From positions 81,259 through 145,258 of the forward strand of contig NZ_VJZZ01000016.1 in the NCBI RefSeq assembly GCF_009659535.1: 64,000 nt of DNA. Reading direction: 5' to 3'. This document shows positions 23,243 through 32,179 of the stretch, piece by piece (the first letter of the stretch is position 1; every line of letters begins with the position of its first letter). The stretch is from Aggregicoccus sp. 17bor-14 (lineage in GTDB: Bacteria > Myxococcota > Myxococcia > Myxococcales > Myxococcaceae). The position numbers and the translations under genes are program-made. The notes under the pieces are model-generated. The model had not been told where the DNA came from. It did no database searches and saw only the letters and a list, made by a program, of their open reading frames with translations.

Positions 23243-25507
23243 GTGAGAAAGCTGTGGATGGCCTTCGCGGCCGTGCTGTTGGCTTCGTTCTCCGTGCTGG
23301 GCTGGGTGGGCCTGCGCATCTACCAGCAGGCCCCACCGGTGCCCGAGCACGTGGTCACCACCGAGGGCCGCACGCTCTTCGGCCCTGGCGAGCTGCAGGC
23401 GGGCCAGAACGTGTGGCAGTCCCTGGGCGGCATGGAGGTGGGCAGCATCTGGGGCCACGGCAGCTACGTGGCGCCGGACTGGACGGCGGACTGGCTGCAC
23501 CGCGAGTCGCTCTTCATCCTGCAGGCGTGGGCGCGCGAGGACCACGGCGCGGACTACGACACGCTGCCCGCCCCGCAGCAGGCCGCGCTGCAGCGGCGGC
23601 TGCAGGAGCTGATGCGCAAGAACACCTATGACCCGGCCACCGGTACGCTGACGCTCGCGCCGGTGCGCGCGCGCGCCTTCGAGGCGAACCTCGCCTACTA
23701 CAGCGACGTGTTCGGCCGCGGGCGCGACGCGTACGCGATGCCCGCGGGCACGCTGAGCGACCCCGCGCAGCTGCGCCTGCTCTCGGGCTTCTTCTTCTGG
23801 AGCAGCTGGGCCGCGTCCACCGAGCGCCCCGGCGACACCATCAGCTACACCAACAACTGGCCGCACGAGGCGCTGGTGGGCAACGTGCCCTCGGGCGACA
23901 CGGTGGTGTGGACGGGCGTGAGCATCATCGTGCTGCTCGCGGGCCTGGGCGCCATGGCCTTCTATTACGCCACGCGGCCGAAGGAGGAGTTGCACGGCGA
24001 CGTGCCCGCGCACGACCCGCTGCTCTCCGCGCGCGCCACGCCCTCGCAGCGCGCGGTGGTGAAGTACTTCTGGGTGGTGAGCGGGCTGCTGCTCCTGCAG
24101 ATCATCCTGGGCGTGGTGACGGCGCACTACGGAGTGGAGGGCGGCGCCTTCTATGGCTTCCCGCTCGCCGAGTACCTGCCCTACGTGGTGACCCGCACCT
24201 GGCACACGCAGCTGGGCATCTTCTGGATTGCGACCGCGTGGCTCGCGGCGGGGCTCTACATCGGCCCGGCGGTGGGCGGCGAGGAGCCGCGCTACCAGCG
24301 CGCCGGCGTCAACGTGCTCTTCGGCGCGCTGCTGGTGGTGGTGCTCGGCAGCATGGCGGGCCAGTGGCTCAGCGTGATGCACAAGCTGGGCGTGGGCGAC
24401 CTCTGGTTCTACTTCGGCCACAGCGGCTACGAGTACATCGACCTGGGGCGCGCCTTCCAGATTGCCTTGCTGGTGGGGCTCTTCCTCTGGCTCTTCCTCG
24501 TGGCGCGCGCCATCTGGCCCGCGCTCAAGCGCAAGGACGAGCAGCGCACGGTGCTCACGCTCTTCCTCATCTCCTCCTTCGCCATCGCGGGCTTCTACGG
24601 CGCGGCGCTGGGGGCGGGGCGGCACACCAACCTCGCCGTCGCAGAGTACTGGCGCTGGTGGGTGGTGCACCTGTGGGTGGAGGGCTTCTTCGAGGTCTTC
24701 GCCACGGTGGTCATCGCCTTCCTCTTCGCGCGCCTCAAGCTGCTCTCCCTGCGCACGGCCGGCGAGGCCACGGTGCTCAGCGCCACCATCTTCCTCGCGG
24801 GCGGCGTCATCGGCACGCTGCACCACCTGTACTTCTCCGGCACGCCCACGGTGGTGCTCGCGCTGGGCTCGGTGTTCAGCGCGCTCGAGGTCGTGCCGCT
24901 GCTCTTCGTGGGCTACGAGGCCTGGCACAACTACCAGCTCAGCCACGCGAAGCCCTGGGTGCGCAACTACAAGTGGCCCATCTACTTCTTCATCTCGGTG
25001 GCCTTCTGGAACCTGGTGGGCGCGGGGCTCTTCGGCTTCATGATCAACCCGCCCATCGCGCTCTATTACATGCAGGGGCTCAACACGACGCCGGTACACG
25101 GCCACGCCGCGCTCTTCGGCGTGTACGGGATGCTGGGCATCGGGCTGATGCTCTTCTGCCTGCGCGCCATGGACCCGCGCCTGGTCTGGAAGGAGCGGCT
25201 GGTGCGCTTCGCCTTCTGGTCCATCAACGGCGGCCTGATGATCATGGTGGTGGGCAGCCTGCTGCCGGTGGGCCTGCTGCAGACCTGGGCCTCGGTGGAG
25301 CACGGCTACTGGTACGCGCGCAGCGCCGAGTTCCTCCAGACGCCGCTGATGAACACGCTGCGCTGGCTGCGCGTGCCCGGTGACTCGCTCTTCGCGCTGG
25401 GCGCCATCGCGCTGGTGCTCTTCGTGCTGCAGCTGGGCCGCGCCCGTCCGGTGGCCCGCGCGGAGCAGCGCGAGGGCGTCGTGCCCGCGCCCAGCCTCGA
25501 GCCGTAG
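23243..25507 (+). CDS. norB: Quinol-dependent nitric oxide reductase (qNOR)
   Basis: Reduces two NO to N2O with electrons from quinol in the inner membrane. The 754-residue length is that of single-subunit qNOR, with the NorC-like N-terminal extension fused to the catalytic NorB part. Residues 1-30 hold the first helix, followed by a soluble segment (GPGELQAGQNVWQSLGGMEV, GSIWGHGSYVAPDWTADWLH) without a haem c motif, as expected for qNOR. The catalytic helices carry TWHTQLGIFWIATAWL, VHLWVEGFFEVFA and IGTLHHLYFSGTP, with the haem and FeB histidines and Glu. GTG 23243 has GAGGAG upstream. An operator and promoter-like element precede it. Confidence 0.95.
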   Translation: MRKLWMAFAAVLLASFSVLGWVGLRIYQQAPPVPEHVVTTEGRTLFGPGELQAGQNVWQSLGGMEVGSIWGHGSYVAPDWTADWLHRESLFILQAWAREDHGADYDTLPAPQQAALQRRLQELMRKNTYDPATGTLTLAPVRARAFEANLAYYSDVFGRGRDAYAMPAGTLSDPAQLRLLSGFFFWSSWAASTERPGDTISYTNNWPHEALVGNVPSGDTVVWTGVSIIVLLAGLGAMAFYYATRPKEELHGDVPAHDPLLSARATPSQRAVVKYFWVVSGLLLLQIILGVVTAHYGVEGGAFYGFPLAEYLPYVVTRTWHTQLGIFWIATAWLAAGLYIGPAVGGEEPRYQRAGVNVLFGALLVVVLGSMAGQWLSVMHKLGVGDLWFYFGHSGYEYIDLGRAFQIALLVGLFLWLFLVARAIWPALKRKDEQRTVLTLFLISSFAIAGFYGAALGAGRHTNLAVAEYWRWWVVHLWVEGFFEVFATVVIAFLFARLKLLSLRTAGEATVLSATIFLAGGVIGTLHHLYFSGTPTVVLALGSVFSALEVVPLLFVGYEAWHNYQLSHAKPWVRNYKWPIYFFISVAFWNLVGAGLFGFMINPPIALYYMQGLNTTPVHGHAALFGVYGMLGIGLMLFCLRAMDPRLVWKERLVRFAFWSINGGLMIMVVGSLLPVGLLQTWASVEHGYWYARSAEFLQTPLMNTLRWLRVPGDSLFALGAIALVLFVLQLGRARPVARAEQREGVVPAPSLEP

Positions 25508-25541
25508 CGCGCTGTACGCCGCTGGCTCGAGCCCCCGCCCC

Positions 25542-25577
25542 GTCCCCCCTCCCCCTGGGAGAGGGTCGGGGTGAGGG
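25542..25577 (+). repeat. REP-like palindromic repeat, copy 6 (forward)
   Basis: CCCTCCCCCTGGGAGAGGG followed by TCGGGGTGAGGG lies between the convergent norB and universal stress protein stops. Confidence 0.83.
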
Positions 25578-25594
25578 ATGACCAACCCGGCGCC

Positions 25595-26023
25595 TCAGTG
25601 CACGACGAGCACGGGGCGCCGGCACAGCTTCACGAGCTGGCTGGAGGTACTCCCCAGCAGCGCCCGTGCAAGCGCGCCTTGCCCGCGGCTGCCCACCGCG
25701 ACCAGGTCGCAGTCCTGCGCCTCCGCGGCCCGGGCAAGCGCCTCGGCGGGCGCCTCGCCGCTGAGCACGGACCACACCGCGTCCGGCGCACCGAGCGCTT
25801 TCGCGCGCTCTGCCGCCCGCTGCGCGAGCACGCTCTCTGGCAGCTCGGGCGCAGGCTCCACCACCGCACCCACGTCGCCCTCCAGCGGGTGCACCGCCGG
25901 GGGCGCCACGTGCGTCACCGCCACCTGCGCGCCCTCGAGACGGGCCAGCTTCACCGCGAGCTCGAGCGCCCGTCCGGACGCCTCGGAGCCATCCACACAC
26001 ACCAGGATCCGCTTCATCGTCAT
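25595..26023 (-). CDS. Universal stress protein (UspA family)
   Basis: A 142-residue single Usp domain. It has the N-terminal ILVCVDGSEASGRALELAV strand-helix with the nucleotide-binding Asp, and the C-terminal ATP loop GSRGQGALARALLGSTSSQL followed by PVLVVH. This G-2x-G-9x-G-S/T pattern marks the ATP-binding Usp type. ATG 26023 (MTMKRIL) or 26017 (MKRIL) is the start. It is divergent from a CBS gene, a pairing that recurs in stress regulons. A weak -24/-12-like element on the minus strand (26073-26088) is possible. Confidence 0.92.
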   Translation of the reverse strand: MTMKRILVCVDGSEASGRALELAVKLARLEGAQVAVTHVAPPAVHPLEGDVGAVVEPAPELPESVLAQRAAERAKALGAPDAVWSVLSGEAPAEALARAAEAQDCDLVAVGSRGQGALARALLGSTSSQLVKLCRRPVLVVH

Positions 26024-26101
26024 GCCCTCCGCCTGCAGCGCGCGGGAGGCGCGCCGCCCTGGCTCCTGGGAATGCATGGCGCGCGCCCGGGCTGCGGGCG
26101 C

Positions 26102-26117
26102 TGGCCGGAACTTTGCT
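26102..26117 (+). promoter_or_regulatory. Candidate sigma-54 promoter of the CBS gene at 26170
   Basis: TGGCCGGAACTTTGCT has GG and GC ten bases apart and two mismatches to TGGCACG-N4-TTGCW. The leader would be about 42 nt. No good 15-bp palindrome is seen at the usual distance. Confidence 0.5.
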
Positions 26118-26169
26118 CCTCACACGGGGTGAGGCCCGCACCCGGGCCCCGAGCCCGAGGAGGCCCGCC

Positions 26170-26613
26170 ATGACCGAGTCCATCCGTCACTTCATGACCC
26201 ACCCGGTGCACGCCATCGGCGCGCAGCAGCCGCTCGCCGAGGCCCACCGCCTGATGAACGCGCACGGCGTGCGCCACCTCCCGGTGCGCAGCGGCGGCCA
26301 GCTGGTGGGGCTGGTCTCGCAGCGCGACCTGCACCTCATCGAGACCCTGCGCGACGTGGACCCCGAGGGCGTGGCCGTGGAGGAGGCGATGACCCAGGAC
26401 CTGTTCAGCGTGGAGGCGGACGTGCCGCTGCAGCAGGTGGTGCACGAGATGGCCGCGCGCAAGCTGGGCAGCGCCCTGGTGCTGGAGGACGGCGAGCTGG
26501 TGGGCATCTTCACCACGGTGGACGCGCTGCACGCGCTGGAGCAGCTGTGCGCGCGCCCCGCTCCGGCGCGCCGCCGCAGCCCGAGGGCGAGCGCCACGCG
26601 GCGCGAGCGCTGA
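26170..26613 (+). CDS. CBS-pair protein (147 residues)
   Basis: Two CBS motifs, IRHFMTHPVHAIGAQQPLAE with VRHLPVRSGGQLVGLVSQRD and VEEAMTQDLFSVEADVPLQQ with LGSALVLEDGELVGIFTTVD, plus a basic C-terminal tail rich in Arg and Ala. The tail is unlike the other three CBS proteins and could contact nucleic acid or a partner. AGGAGG precedes the ATG. It is divergent from the universal stress protein gene and has its own -24/-12-like element. It converges with the decarboxylase gene. Confidence 0.9.
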   Translation: MTESIRHFMTHPVHAIGAQQPLAEAHRLMNAHGVRHLPVRSGGQLVGLVSQRDLHLIETLRDVDPEGVAVEEAMTQDLFSVEADVPLQQVVHEMAARKLGSALVLEDGELVGIFTTVDALHALEQLCARPAPARRRSPRASATRRER

Positions 26614-26619
26614 GACGGC

Positions 26620-28575
26620 TCAGCGCGCGGGCAGCTGCGCGTGCAGCGTGGCGCTGAGCGTCTGGGCGAAGGCCTGGATGAAGTCCACCCTGCCGCGGCG
26701 CTGCGCGAGGAAGGGGTCCATGATGGTGCAGCGCAGCACCGCGAGGCCGCCCGCGCGCTCGAAGTCCCGGGCGCCGAAGCCCAGCTCCAGGAGCAGCGGC
26801 TCCACCGCGCCGCCGTACTCCTCGGCCCGCAGCGTGGTGCGGGTGACGAAGAAGTCGAGCCGGCGCGCCGAGCGCCCGCCGCCCGCGCTCAGCGCGCCGT
26901 GCACGCGCGCCGTGAAGGCGTTCACGTCCTCGAGCGTGCGCAGCTGCGGGTGGGCGAGCGCGAAGCAGACGATGTTCAGGTCGCTCGCGGGCAGGGGCAG
27001 CACGCGGAAGGGCGCCCAGTCTCCCGTCGCGAGCCGCCGGTGCAGGGCGCGGGCACCGCGCGCGGTGTCGGTGACGAGCCGCCCGTAGCCCGAGGCGTCC
27101 AGCGGCAGCACCTGGTGGCTCATCCACACGGCGGCCGCCGCCGCGCCCGGCTTGCTGCCCTCCACGATGTAGCGCCCCAGGCCCGCGGCCTCGTCGCCCC
27201 TCGCGCCCGCGTCCACGCCGGCTGCGCCGTGGAAGACGTAGGGCGCCTCCACCGCGACGAGCTCGCGCACGCGCCGGTCGCGGAAGGAGACGGCGCCGGC
27301 GGGGTAGGGGATGAAGCCCAGCTTGTGCGGGTCGATGGTGACGGAGTCGGTCTGCTCGAGCGCGACGAGCGCGCGGTACACGCCCTCGTCCGGCCAGGCC
27401 TCCGGCGCGGCGTCCGCGAGCGCGTCCTCGTGCGAGCGCCTCGCCCCCTGCGCATCGCGGGTGATGGCGGCCGCGTAGCCGCCCCACGCCGCGTCCGCGT
27501 GCAGCGCGAAGGCGAGCCCGAGCTCGCGCCCCACGCGCTCGCGCAGCTGCGCCACGCGGTCCAGCCGGTCCACCGCGCCCTCCTCGGTGGTGCCCACCAC
27601 GCTGACGCAGGCGAGCACCGGCTGCTGCCTTGCGGCGAGCCTCCCCAGCGTGTCCTCGAGCGCGTCCAGCGACATGCGGAAGTGCCCGTCCACCGGCACC
27701 TTCACCAGCTGGCCGCTCCCGATGCCCAGCACCCGGCACACCTTCTCCCACGAGTAGTGCGCGGTGGAGGGCACGAGCACGACGGCGGGCGGCAGCGCGT
27801 CGCGGAACTGCTGCGCGAGCCGGCTGCCGAACTCCTGGTAGCCCAGGCCCCCGAGCGAGTGGCGCTGCAGCAGCGCCGCCGCCCGCGCCCCGTCGCCCAC
27901 CGCGGCGCGAAACGCGTCCGCCAGGTCCAGCGCGTGCGCGGGCGCCACGTTGAGCAGCTCCCACAGGGAGAGCGCCTGCAGGGGCGCGCGCTGCCCGCGG
28001 GCCCCCACCACCTGCAGCTGCGCGAGCCCCGCCTCCTCGGCGGCCCAGCGCAGCGCCACCGGCAGGTAGCGCACGTTGCGCGCCACCCACAGGGCCTCGA
28101 GGTTCGCCACGCTGCCGCCCGAGGTGAGGTGGCCCCACTGCCGCTCGGGCGCGTAGCCCACCATGTGCGCGAGCTGCGCGGCCACCTGCAGCTCCAGCCG
28201 GGTGGTGACGGGGCTGGCCTCGGCGCTCACGTTGTTGGGGTTGTAGAGCAGCGCGGCGAAGTAGCCCACGAGGCTCGCCAGGGTGAGGTCCGAGCACATG
28301 TGGCCCACGTAGCGCGGGCTGAAGAAGGGCACGCCCTCCTTGAGCGCGCCGAGCAGCCCCATCAGCTCGGTCTGCAGCCGCGCCATCGCGCCCTCGTACG
28401 CGGGCGCGCGCCGCTCGGACTCCTGCACGAGGAAGCCGTCCTCGGGGTGGAAGTTGCGCCGCCAGAAGACGTGGTCGCGCAGCGCCTCGAGCAGCAGGCG
28501 CTCCAGCACGTCCGCGTTCTCTCCCTTGGGGCCGAGGAACAGCGAGGCCAGGTCCAGCCCGCCGCCGCCGCTCAC
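26620..28575 (-). CDS. PLP-dependent decarboxylase resembling bacterial tyrosine decarboxylase
   Basis: A 651-residue group II decarboxylase. The N-terminal phrase DLASLFLGPKGENADVLERL, SPRYVGHMCSDLTLASLVGY, NPNNVSAEASPVTTRLE and GHLTSGGSVANLEALWVARN follow the long bacterial tyrosine decarboxylase pattern (about 620 residues) rather than short glutamate decarboxylases. The PLP lysine is in TIDPHKLGFIPYPAG. Amino-acid decarboxylation consumes protons and yields an amine. Substrate (tyrosine, DOPA or another) is not proven. The GTG start overlaps the hemerythrin stop as GTGA, so the enzyme is coupled to an O2/NO-binding protein. Confidence 0.85.
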   Translation of the reverse strand: MSGGGGLDLASLFLGPKGENADVLERLLLEALRDHVFWRRNFHPEDGFLVQESERRAPAYEGAMARLQTELMGLLGALKEGVPFFSPRYVGHMCSDLTLASLVGYFAALLYNPNNVSAEASPVTTRLELQVAAQLAHMVGYAPERQWGHLTSGGSVANLEALWVARNVRYLPVALRWAAEEAGLAQLQVVGARGQRAPLQALSLWELLNVAPAHALDLADAFRAAVGDGARAAALLQRHSLGGLGYQEFGSRLAQQFRDALPPAVVLVPSTAHYSWEKVCRVLGIGSGQLVKVPVDGHFRMSLDALEDTLGRLAARQQPVLACVSVVGTTEEGAVDRLDRVAQLRERVGRELGLAFALHADAAWGGYAAAITRDAQGARRSHEDALADAAPEAWPDEGVYRALVALEQTDSVTIDPHKLGFIPYPAGAVSFRDRRVRELVAVEAPYVFHGAAGVDAGARGDEAAGLGRYIVEGSKPGAAAAAVWMSHQVLPLDASGYGRLVTDTARGARALHRRLATGDWAPFRVLPLPASDLNIVCFALAHPQLRTLEDVNAFTARVHGALSAGGGRSARRLDFFVTRTTLRAEEYGGAVEPLLLELGFGARDFERAGGLAVLRCTIMDPFLAQRRGRVDFIQAFAQTLSATLHAQLPAR

Positions 28576-29138
28576 GCGCCACCGGCCGGGGCCAGGGCGC
28601 GCCGCGCCTTCATCTCCTCCACCATCGGCGCCTGCTCGGCGAGCGGCACCTGCGCATCCAGCGCGGGGAGGATGACGCGCTCCTCCAGCTCCAGGTGCGC
28701 GAGCAGCGCCTCCTCCAGCCGCACCGAGGCCGCGAGCAGCGTGCGCGCGCGCGCCGCGAGCTGCGCGGGCTCGTGCTGCAGGGCGTCCCAGGCGTCCAAG
28801 AGCGCAGGCAGCGCCGCGTCGATGTCGCGGTGCTCGCGCTCCATGCGCTCGAGCGCCTCGCGCACCTCGGGCCCCGCGTCGGCCGCCAGCAGCCGGGGCA
28901 GCACGGTGCCGTCCTCGTCCGCCACGTGCAGCGGCAGCGCGGTGGCGAAGTAGCGCTGCAGCTGGCGCGCGGCGTCCACCACCTCCGCGGGCTTCACGGC
29001 CGGGGCGGCGCCCGCCAGGCGCACCGCCATGGCGCAGAAGCGCCGGATGCGCTCGTGGCACTCGCGCAGGCGCGCCGCCACGGGGCCGCCGCCCGCGGCG
29101 GGAGAGGGGGAAGCGCCGAAGTGCAGGTTGATCAGCAT
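28572..29138 (-). CDS. Hemerythrin-like (HHE) protein upstream of the decarboxylase
   Basis: A 188-residue four-helix protein. Candidate diiron ligands lie in LRECHERIRRFC, LPLHVADEDGTVLPRL, MEREHRDIDAALPAL and LLAHLELEERVILPAL, the His/Glu spacing of HHE domains. It could sense or buffer O2 or NO. It is the first gene of a two-gene operon with the decarboxylase (GTGA overlap). An operator lies upstream at 29200-29214, 32 bp from a -24/-12-like element. If that promoter is used the leader from ATG 29138 is only a few bases; a later GTG start would lengthen it. Confidence 0.82.
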   Translation of the reverse strand: MLINLHFGASPSPAAGGGPVAARLRECHERIRRFCAMAVRLAGAAPAVKPAEVVDAARQLQRYFATALPLHVADEDGTVLPRLLAADAGPEVREALERMEREHRDIDAALPALLDAWDALQHEPAQLAARARTLLAASVRLEEALLAHLELEERVILPALDAQVPLAEQAPMVEEMKARRALAPAGGA

Positions 29139-29151
29139 GCGCCGCGGCCTT

Positions 29152-29167
29152 CGCAAGTGGCATGCCG
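29152..29167 (-). promoter_or_regulatory. -24/-12-like element of the hemerythrin/decarboxylase operon
   Basis: The minus strand reads CGGCATGCCACTTGCG, with GG and GC ten bases apart and three mismatches to consensus. The operator at 29200 lies 32 bp upstream. Confidence 0.42.
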
Positions 29168-29199
29168 CCCGGGCCCCTCCCGGGCAGCCCTGCCCCGAG

Positions 29200-29214
29200 G
29201 CGCAGCGCTTGCGC
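29200..29214. promoter_or_regulatory. 15-bp palindromic operator, hemerythrin side
   Basis: GCGCAGCGCTTGCGC has GCGCA and TTGCGC arms. It is one of two operators in the 167-bp region between the divergent hemerythrin and TraR-like genes. Confidence 0.5.
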
Positions 29215-29230
29215 GGGCGCGGGCCGCGGC

Positions 29231-29245
29231 GCGCAGGGTTTGCGG
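29231..29245. promoter_or_regulatory. 15-bp palindromic operator, TraR-like side
   Basis: GCGCAGGGTTTGCGG lies 16 bp from the neighbouring operator and 31 bp from the element at 29277. Confidence 0.45.
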
Positions 29246-29276
29246 CGGGGCTCCCCACGCACCGCCGCGCCCACCC

Positions 29277-29292
29277 GGGCACGCTTCGTGAA
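29277..29292 (+). promoter_or_regulatory. -24/-12-like element of the TraR-like gene (weak -12)
   Basis: GGGCACGCTTCGTGAA has an almost perfect -24 half, resembling CGGCACGCTTCATGCC at the CBS gene, but lacks the GC of the -12 half. Placement relative to the operator is the main support. Confidence 0.3.
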
Positions 29293-29305
29293 GAAGAGCG
29301 CGTCC

Positions 29306-29620
29306 ATGAGCCCCTTCCGGAGCCCCCTCCGGGCCCACGACCCGATGACGAGCCAGGCGCGCCAGATGCTGCAGCGCCGCCGCGACACCCTGCGCCTGCT
29401 GCTGCTGCACGCGCCCGCGCCGGGCGCCCTGCCGGTGCGCCAGGAGCGCGAGGAGCTGGACGAGGTGGAGGCGGCGCTCGCGCGCATCGAGGCGGGGCGC
29501 TTCGGCACCTGCGAGCACTGTGGCGGGGCGGTGGGCCGCCAGCGCCTGCGCGCGGTGCCCGAGGCGCGCCACTGCCTCGGCTGCGCCGCCGAGCGCCGCG
29601 CCGCGCTCTCCGTGCCCTGA
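29306..29620 (+). CDS. TraR/DksA-family C4 zinc-finger protein
   Basis: A 104-residue protein with a helical N-terminal part (QEREELDEVEAALARIEAG) and a C-terminal four-cysteine zinc finger (CEHCGG followed by CLGC). RFGTCEHCG is a TraR/DksA signature. These proteins enter the RNA polymerase secondary channel and change promoter choice under stress; some short members act without ppGpp. The acidic pair at the coiled-coil tip typical of DksA is not clear. ATG 29306 gives the full helix; ATG 29345 is an alternative. It is divergent from the hemerythrin operon. Confidence 0.85.
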   Translation: MSPFRSPLRAHDPMTSQARQMLQRRRDTLRLLLLHAPAPGALPVRQEREELDEVEAALARIEAGRFGTCEHCGGAVGRQRLRAVPEARHCLGCAAERRAALSVP

Positions 29621-29690
29621 GCCCCCGCCCCGGGGGTGTGCGACCAGGCGTGCATTTCACCAACCCGGCGCCCACATGCGCCCGCGGCCG

Positions 29691-29706
29691 CGGCGCGTCC
29701 TTTGCT
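29691..29706 (+). promoter_or_regulatory. -24/-12-like element before the response regulator
   Basis: CGGCGCGTCCTTTGCT has GG and GC ten bases apart and two mismatches. The predicted start falls at the ATG (29718), so use would give a leaderless transcript. It may be a chance match or an autoregulatory promoter. Confidence 0.35.
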
Positions 29707-29717
29707 AATCAGGGGGC

Positions 29718-31109
<1,392 letters not shown>

Positions 31110-31121
31110 GCCGCACCGGTG

Positions 31122-31136
31122 GCGCAAGGGTTACGC
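31122..31136. promoter_or_regulatory. 15-bp operator upstream of hpf, distal
   Basis: GCGCAAGGGTTACGC matches GCGCAA-N3-TTGCGC with one change. It is 104 bp upstream of the hpf promoter-like element. Confidence 0.45.
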
Positions 31137-31150
31137 GCTTCCCACCGGGT

Positions 31151-31165
31151 GCGAAACGCCTGCGT
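31151..31165. promoter_or_regulatory. Variant 15-bp operator upstream of hpf, proximal
   Basis: GCGAAACGCCTGCGT differs at one base from GCGAAAAGCCTGCGT at 13331. It starts 29 bp after the distal site, about three helical turns. A separate palindrome, GGTGGGCACCTGCCCACC, lies at 31188-31205. Confidence 0.35.
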
Positions 31166-31240
31166 CACTCCCGCCCCTCCTGCGCCAGGTGGGCACCTGC
31201 CCACCCGCGCCCTTTCGCGGGGTTGCCCGCGCTGATCCGC

Positions 31241-31256
31241 TGGCCCTCGGGATGCA
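31241..31256 (+). promoter_or_regulatory. -24/-12-like element of hpf
   Basis: TGGCCCTCGGGATGCA is nearly the same as the element of the CBS operon at 22983 and shares the GC before it and the T after it. The leader would be about 66 nt. Confidence 0.45.
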
Positions 31257-31332
31257 TCTCTTCGGAGGTGCAACACCGGCCCCCGGGGCCGTCCGCGCCG
31301 CGGGGACCTCACACACAGGAGAGGGAAGCGCG

Positions 31333-31662
31333 ATGAACCAGCCGCTGCAGATCACCTTCCGTGGGATGGCGCCGAGCGAGGCCGTGAGGGAGCGCATCGA
31401 GGAGTACGCAGAGAAGCTGGAGCAGTTCTGCGACCGCATCCTGACCTGCAGGGTGGTCGTGGAGGAGCCGCACCGCAGCCATCAGCAGGGCAACCACTTC
31501 CACGTGCGCGTGGCCATGGCGGTGCCCGGCCGCAACATCGTGGTGGACCGCGCGCCGGCGGACGACGCGCTCTTCGAGGACCCGTACGCCACCCTGCACG
31601 AGGCCTTCGACGCCGCCCGCCGCAAGCTGCAGGAGTACACCCGCACCGCGCGCCGTCACTAG
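31333..31662 (+). CDS. hpf: Ribosome hibernation promoting factor / RaiA family, short form
   Basis: Binds the 30S subunit and stores ribosomes in an inactive state during starvation. The 109 residues contain only the S30AE domain (LQITFRGMAPSEAVRERIEE, LTCRVVVEEPHR, HFHVRVAMAVPGRNIVVDR, DPYATLHEAFDAARRKLQEY); the C-terminal dimerisation domain of long HPF is absent, so it should be a short HPF or YfiA-type. AGGAGAGGG lies about seven bases before the ATG. The -24/-12-like element and palindromes upstream connect it to the proposed regulon. Confidence 0.9.
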   Translation: MNQPLQITFRGMAPSEAVRERIEEYAEKLEQFCDRILTCRVVVEEPHRSHQQGNHFHVRVAMAVPGRNIVVDRAPADDALFEDPYATLHEAFDAARRKLQEYTRTARRH

Positions 31663-31694
31663 CGCCGCGTGAAGTAGGCTAAGAGTGCGCTCCC

Positions 31695-32090
31695 ATGAAC
31701 GCACTCTTCGCCGCACACTCGGGCCTGCGCTTCCTCGTGCTGCTCGCGGGCCTCGTCGCCGCCGTGTTCTTCGCCGTGGGCCTCGCCCGCAAGCAGCCCG
31801 CCACCCGCACCGTGCGGGTGATGGGCGCGGTGTTCAGCGGGCTCCTGGACCTGCAGGTGCTGCTCGGGCTCATCCTGGTGGCCATGGGCCGCTACTACCC
31901 GGCGCTCATCGGCCACATCGTGATGATGCTGCTCGCGGTGGCGGTGGTGCACATCCTGCTGGTGAAGAACCGCAAGCGCCCGCAGCCCGGCTACGCGCTG
32001 CCCTTGGTGGCGGTGGTGCTGGGGCTCGCGCTCATTGCCGGCGGCATCCTCGCCATCCGGCCCAGCCTCTTCTTCATGACGCACCTGTAG
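31695..32090 (+). CDS. Four-helix integral membrane protein, unknown
   Basis: A 131-residue protein with four hydrophobic helices and little else. Candidate haem or metal ligands are His8 in AAHSGLRFLVLL and histidines in LIGHIVMMLL and VVHILLVKN, a pattern seen in small cytochrome b-like or CopD-like proteins, but no family is certain. It begins 32 bp after the hpf stop on the same strand and may be co-transcribed. A bidirectional hairpin terminates the unit. Confidence 0.7.
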   Translation: MNALFAAHSGLRFLVLLAGLVAAVFFAVGLARKQPATRTVRVMGAVFSGLLDLQVLLGLILVAMGRYYPALIGHIVMMLLAVAVVHILLVKNRKRPQPGYALPLVAVVLGLALIAGGILAIRPSLFFMTHL

Positions 32091-32106
32091 GGCGCGCCGC
32101 AAACAC

Positions 32107-32148
32107 GGCGGGCCCGCACCTCCCCGCTGAGAGGAGGCGGGGCCCGCC
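32107..32148. terminator. Bidirectional hairpin terminator
   Basis: GGCGGGCCC (32107-32115) pairs with GGGCCCGCC (32140-32148), and an inner CCTCC/GGAGG extends the stem. It separates the convergent four-helix protein and outer-membrane protein genes. Confidence 0.65.
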
Positions 32149-32179
32149 TGGACTGCGAAGCCTGCGCGAGGCGTGTGGC

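Noticed and set aside
29198..29213. AGGCGCAGCGCTTGCG as a sigma-54 promoter for the TraR-like gene
   Set aside because: It coincides with the operator palindrome GCGCAGCGCTTGCGC, which explains the match better.
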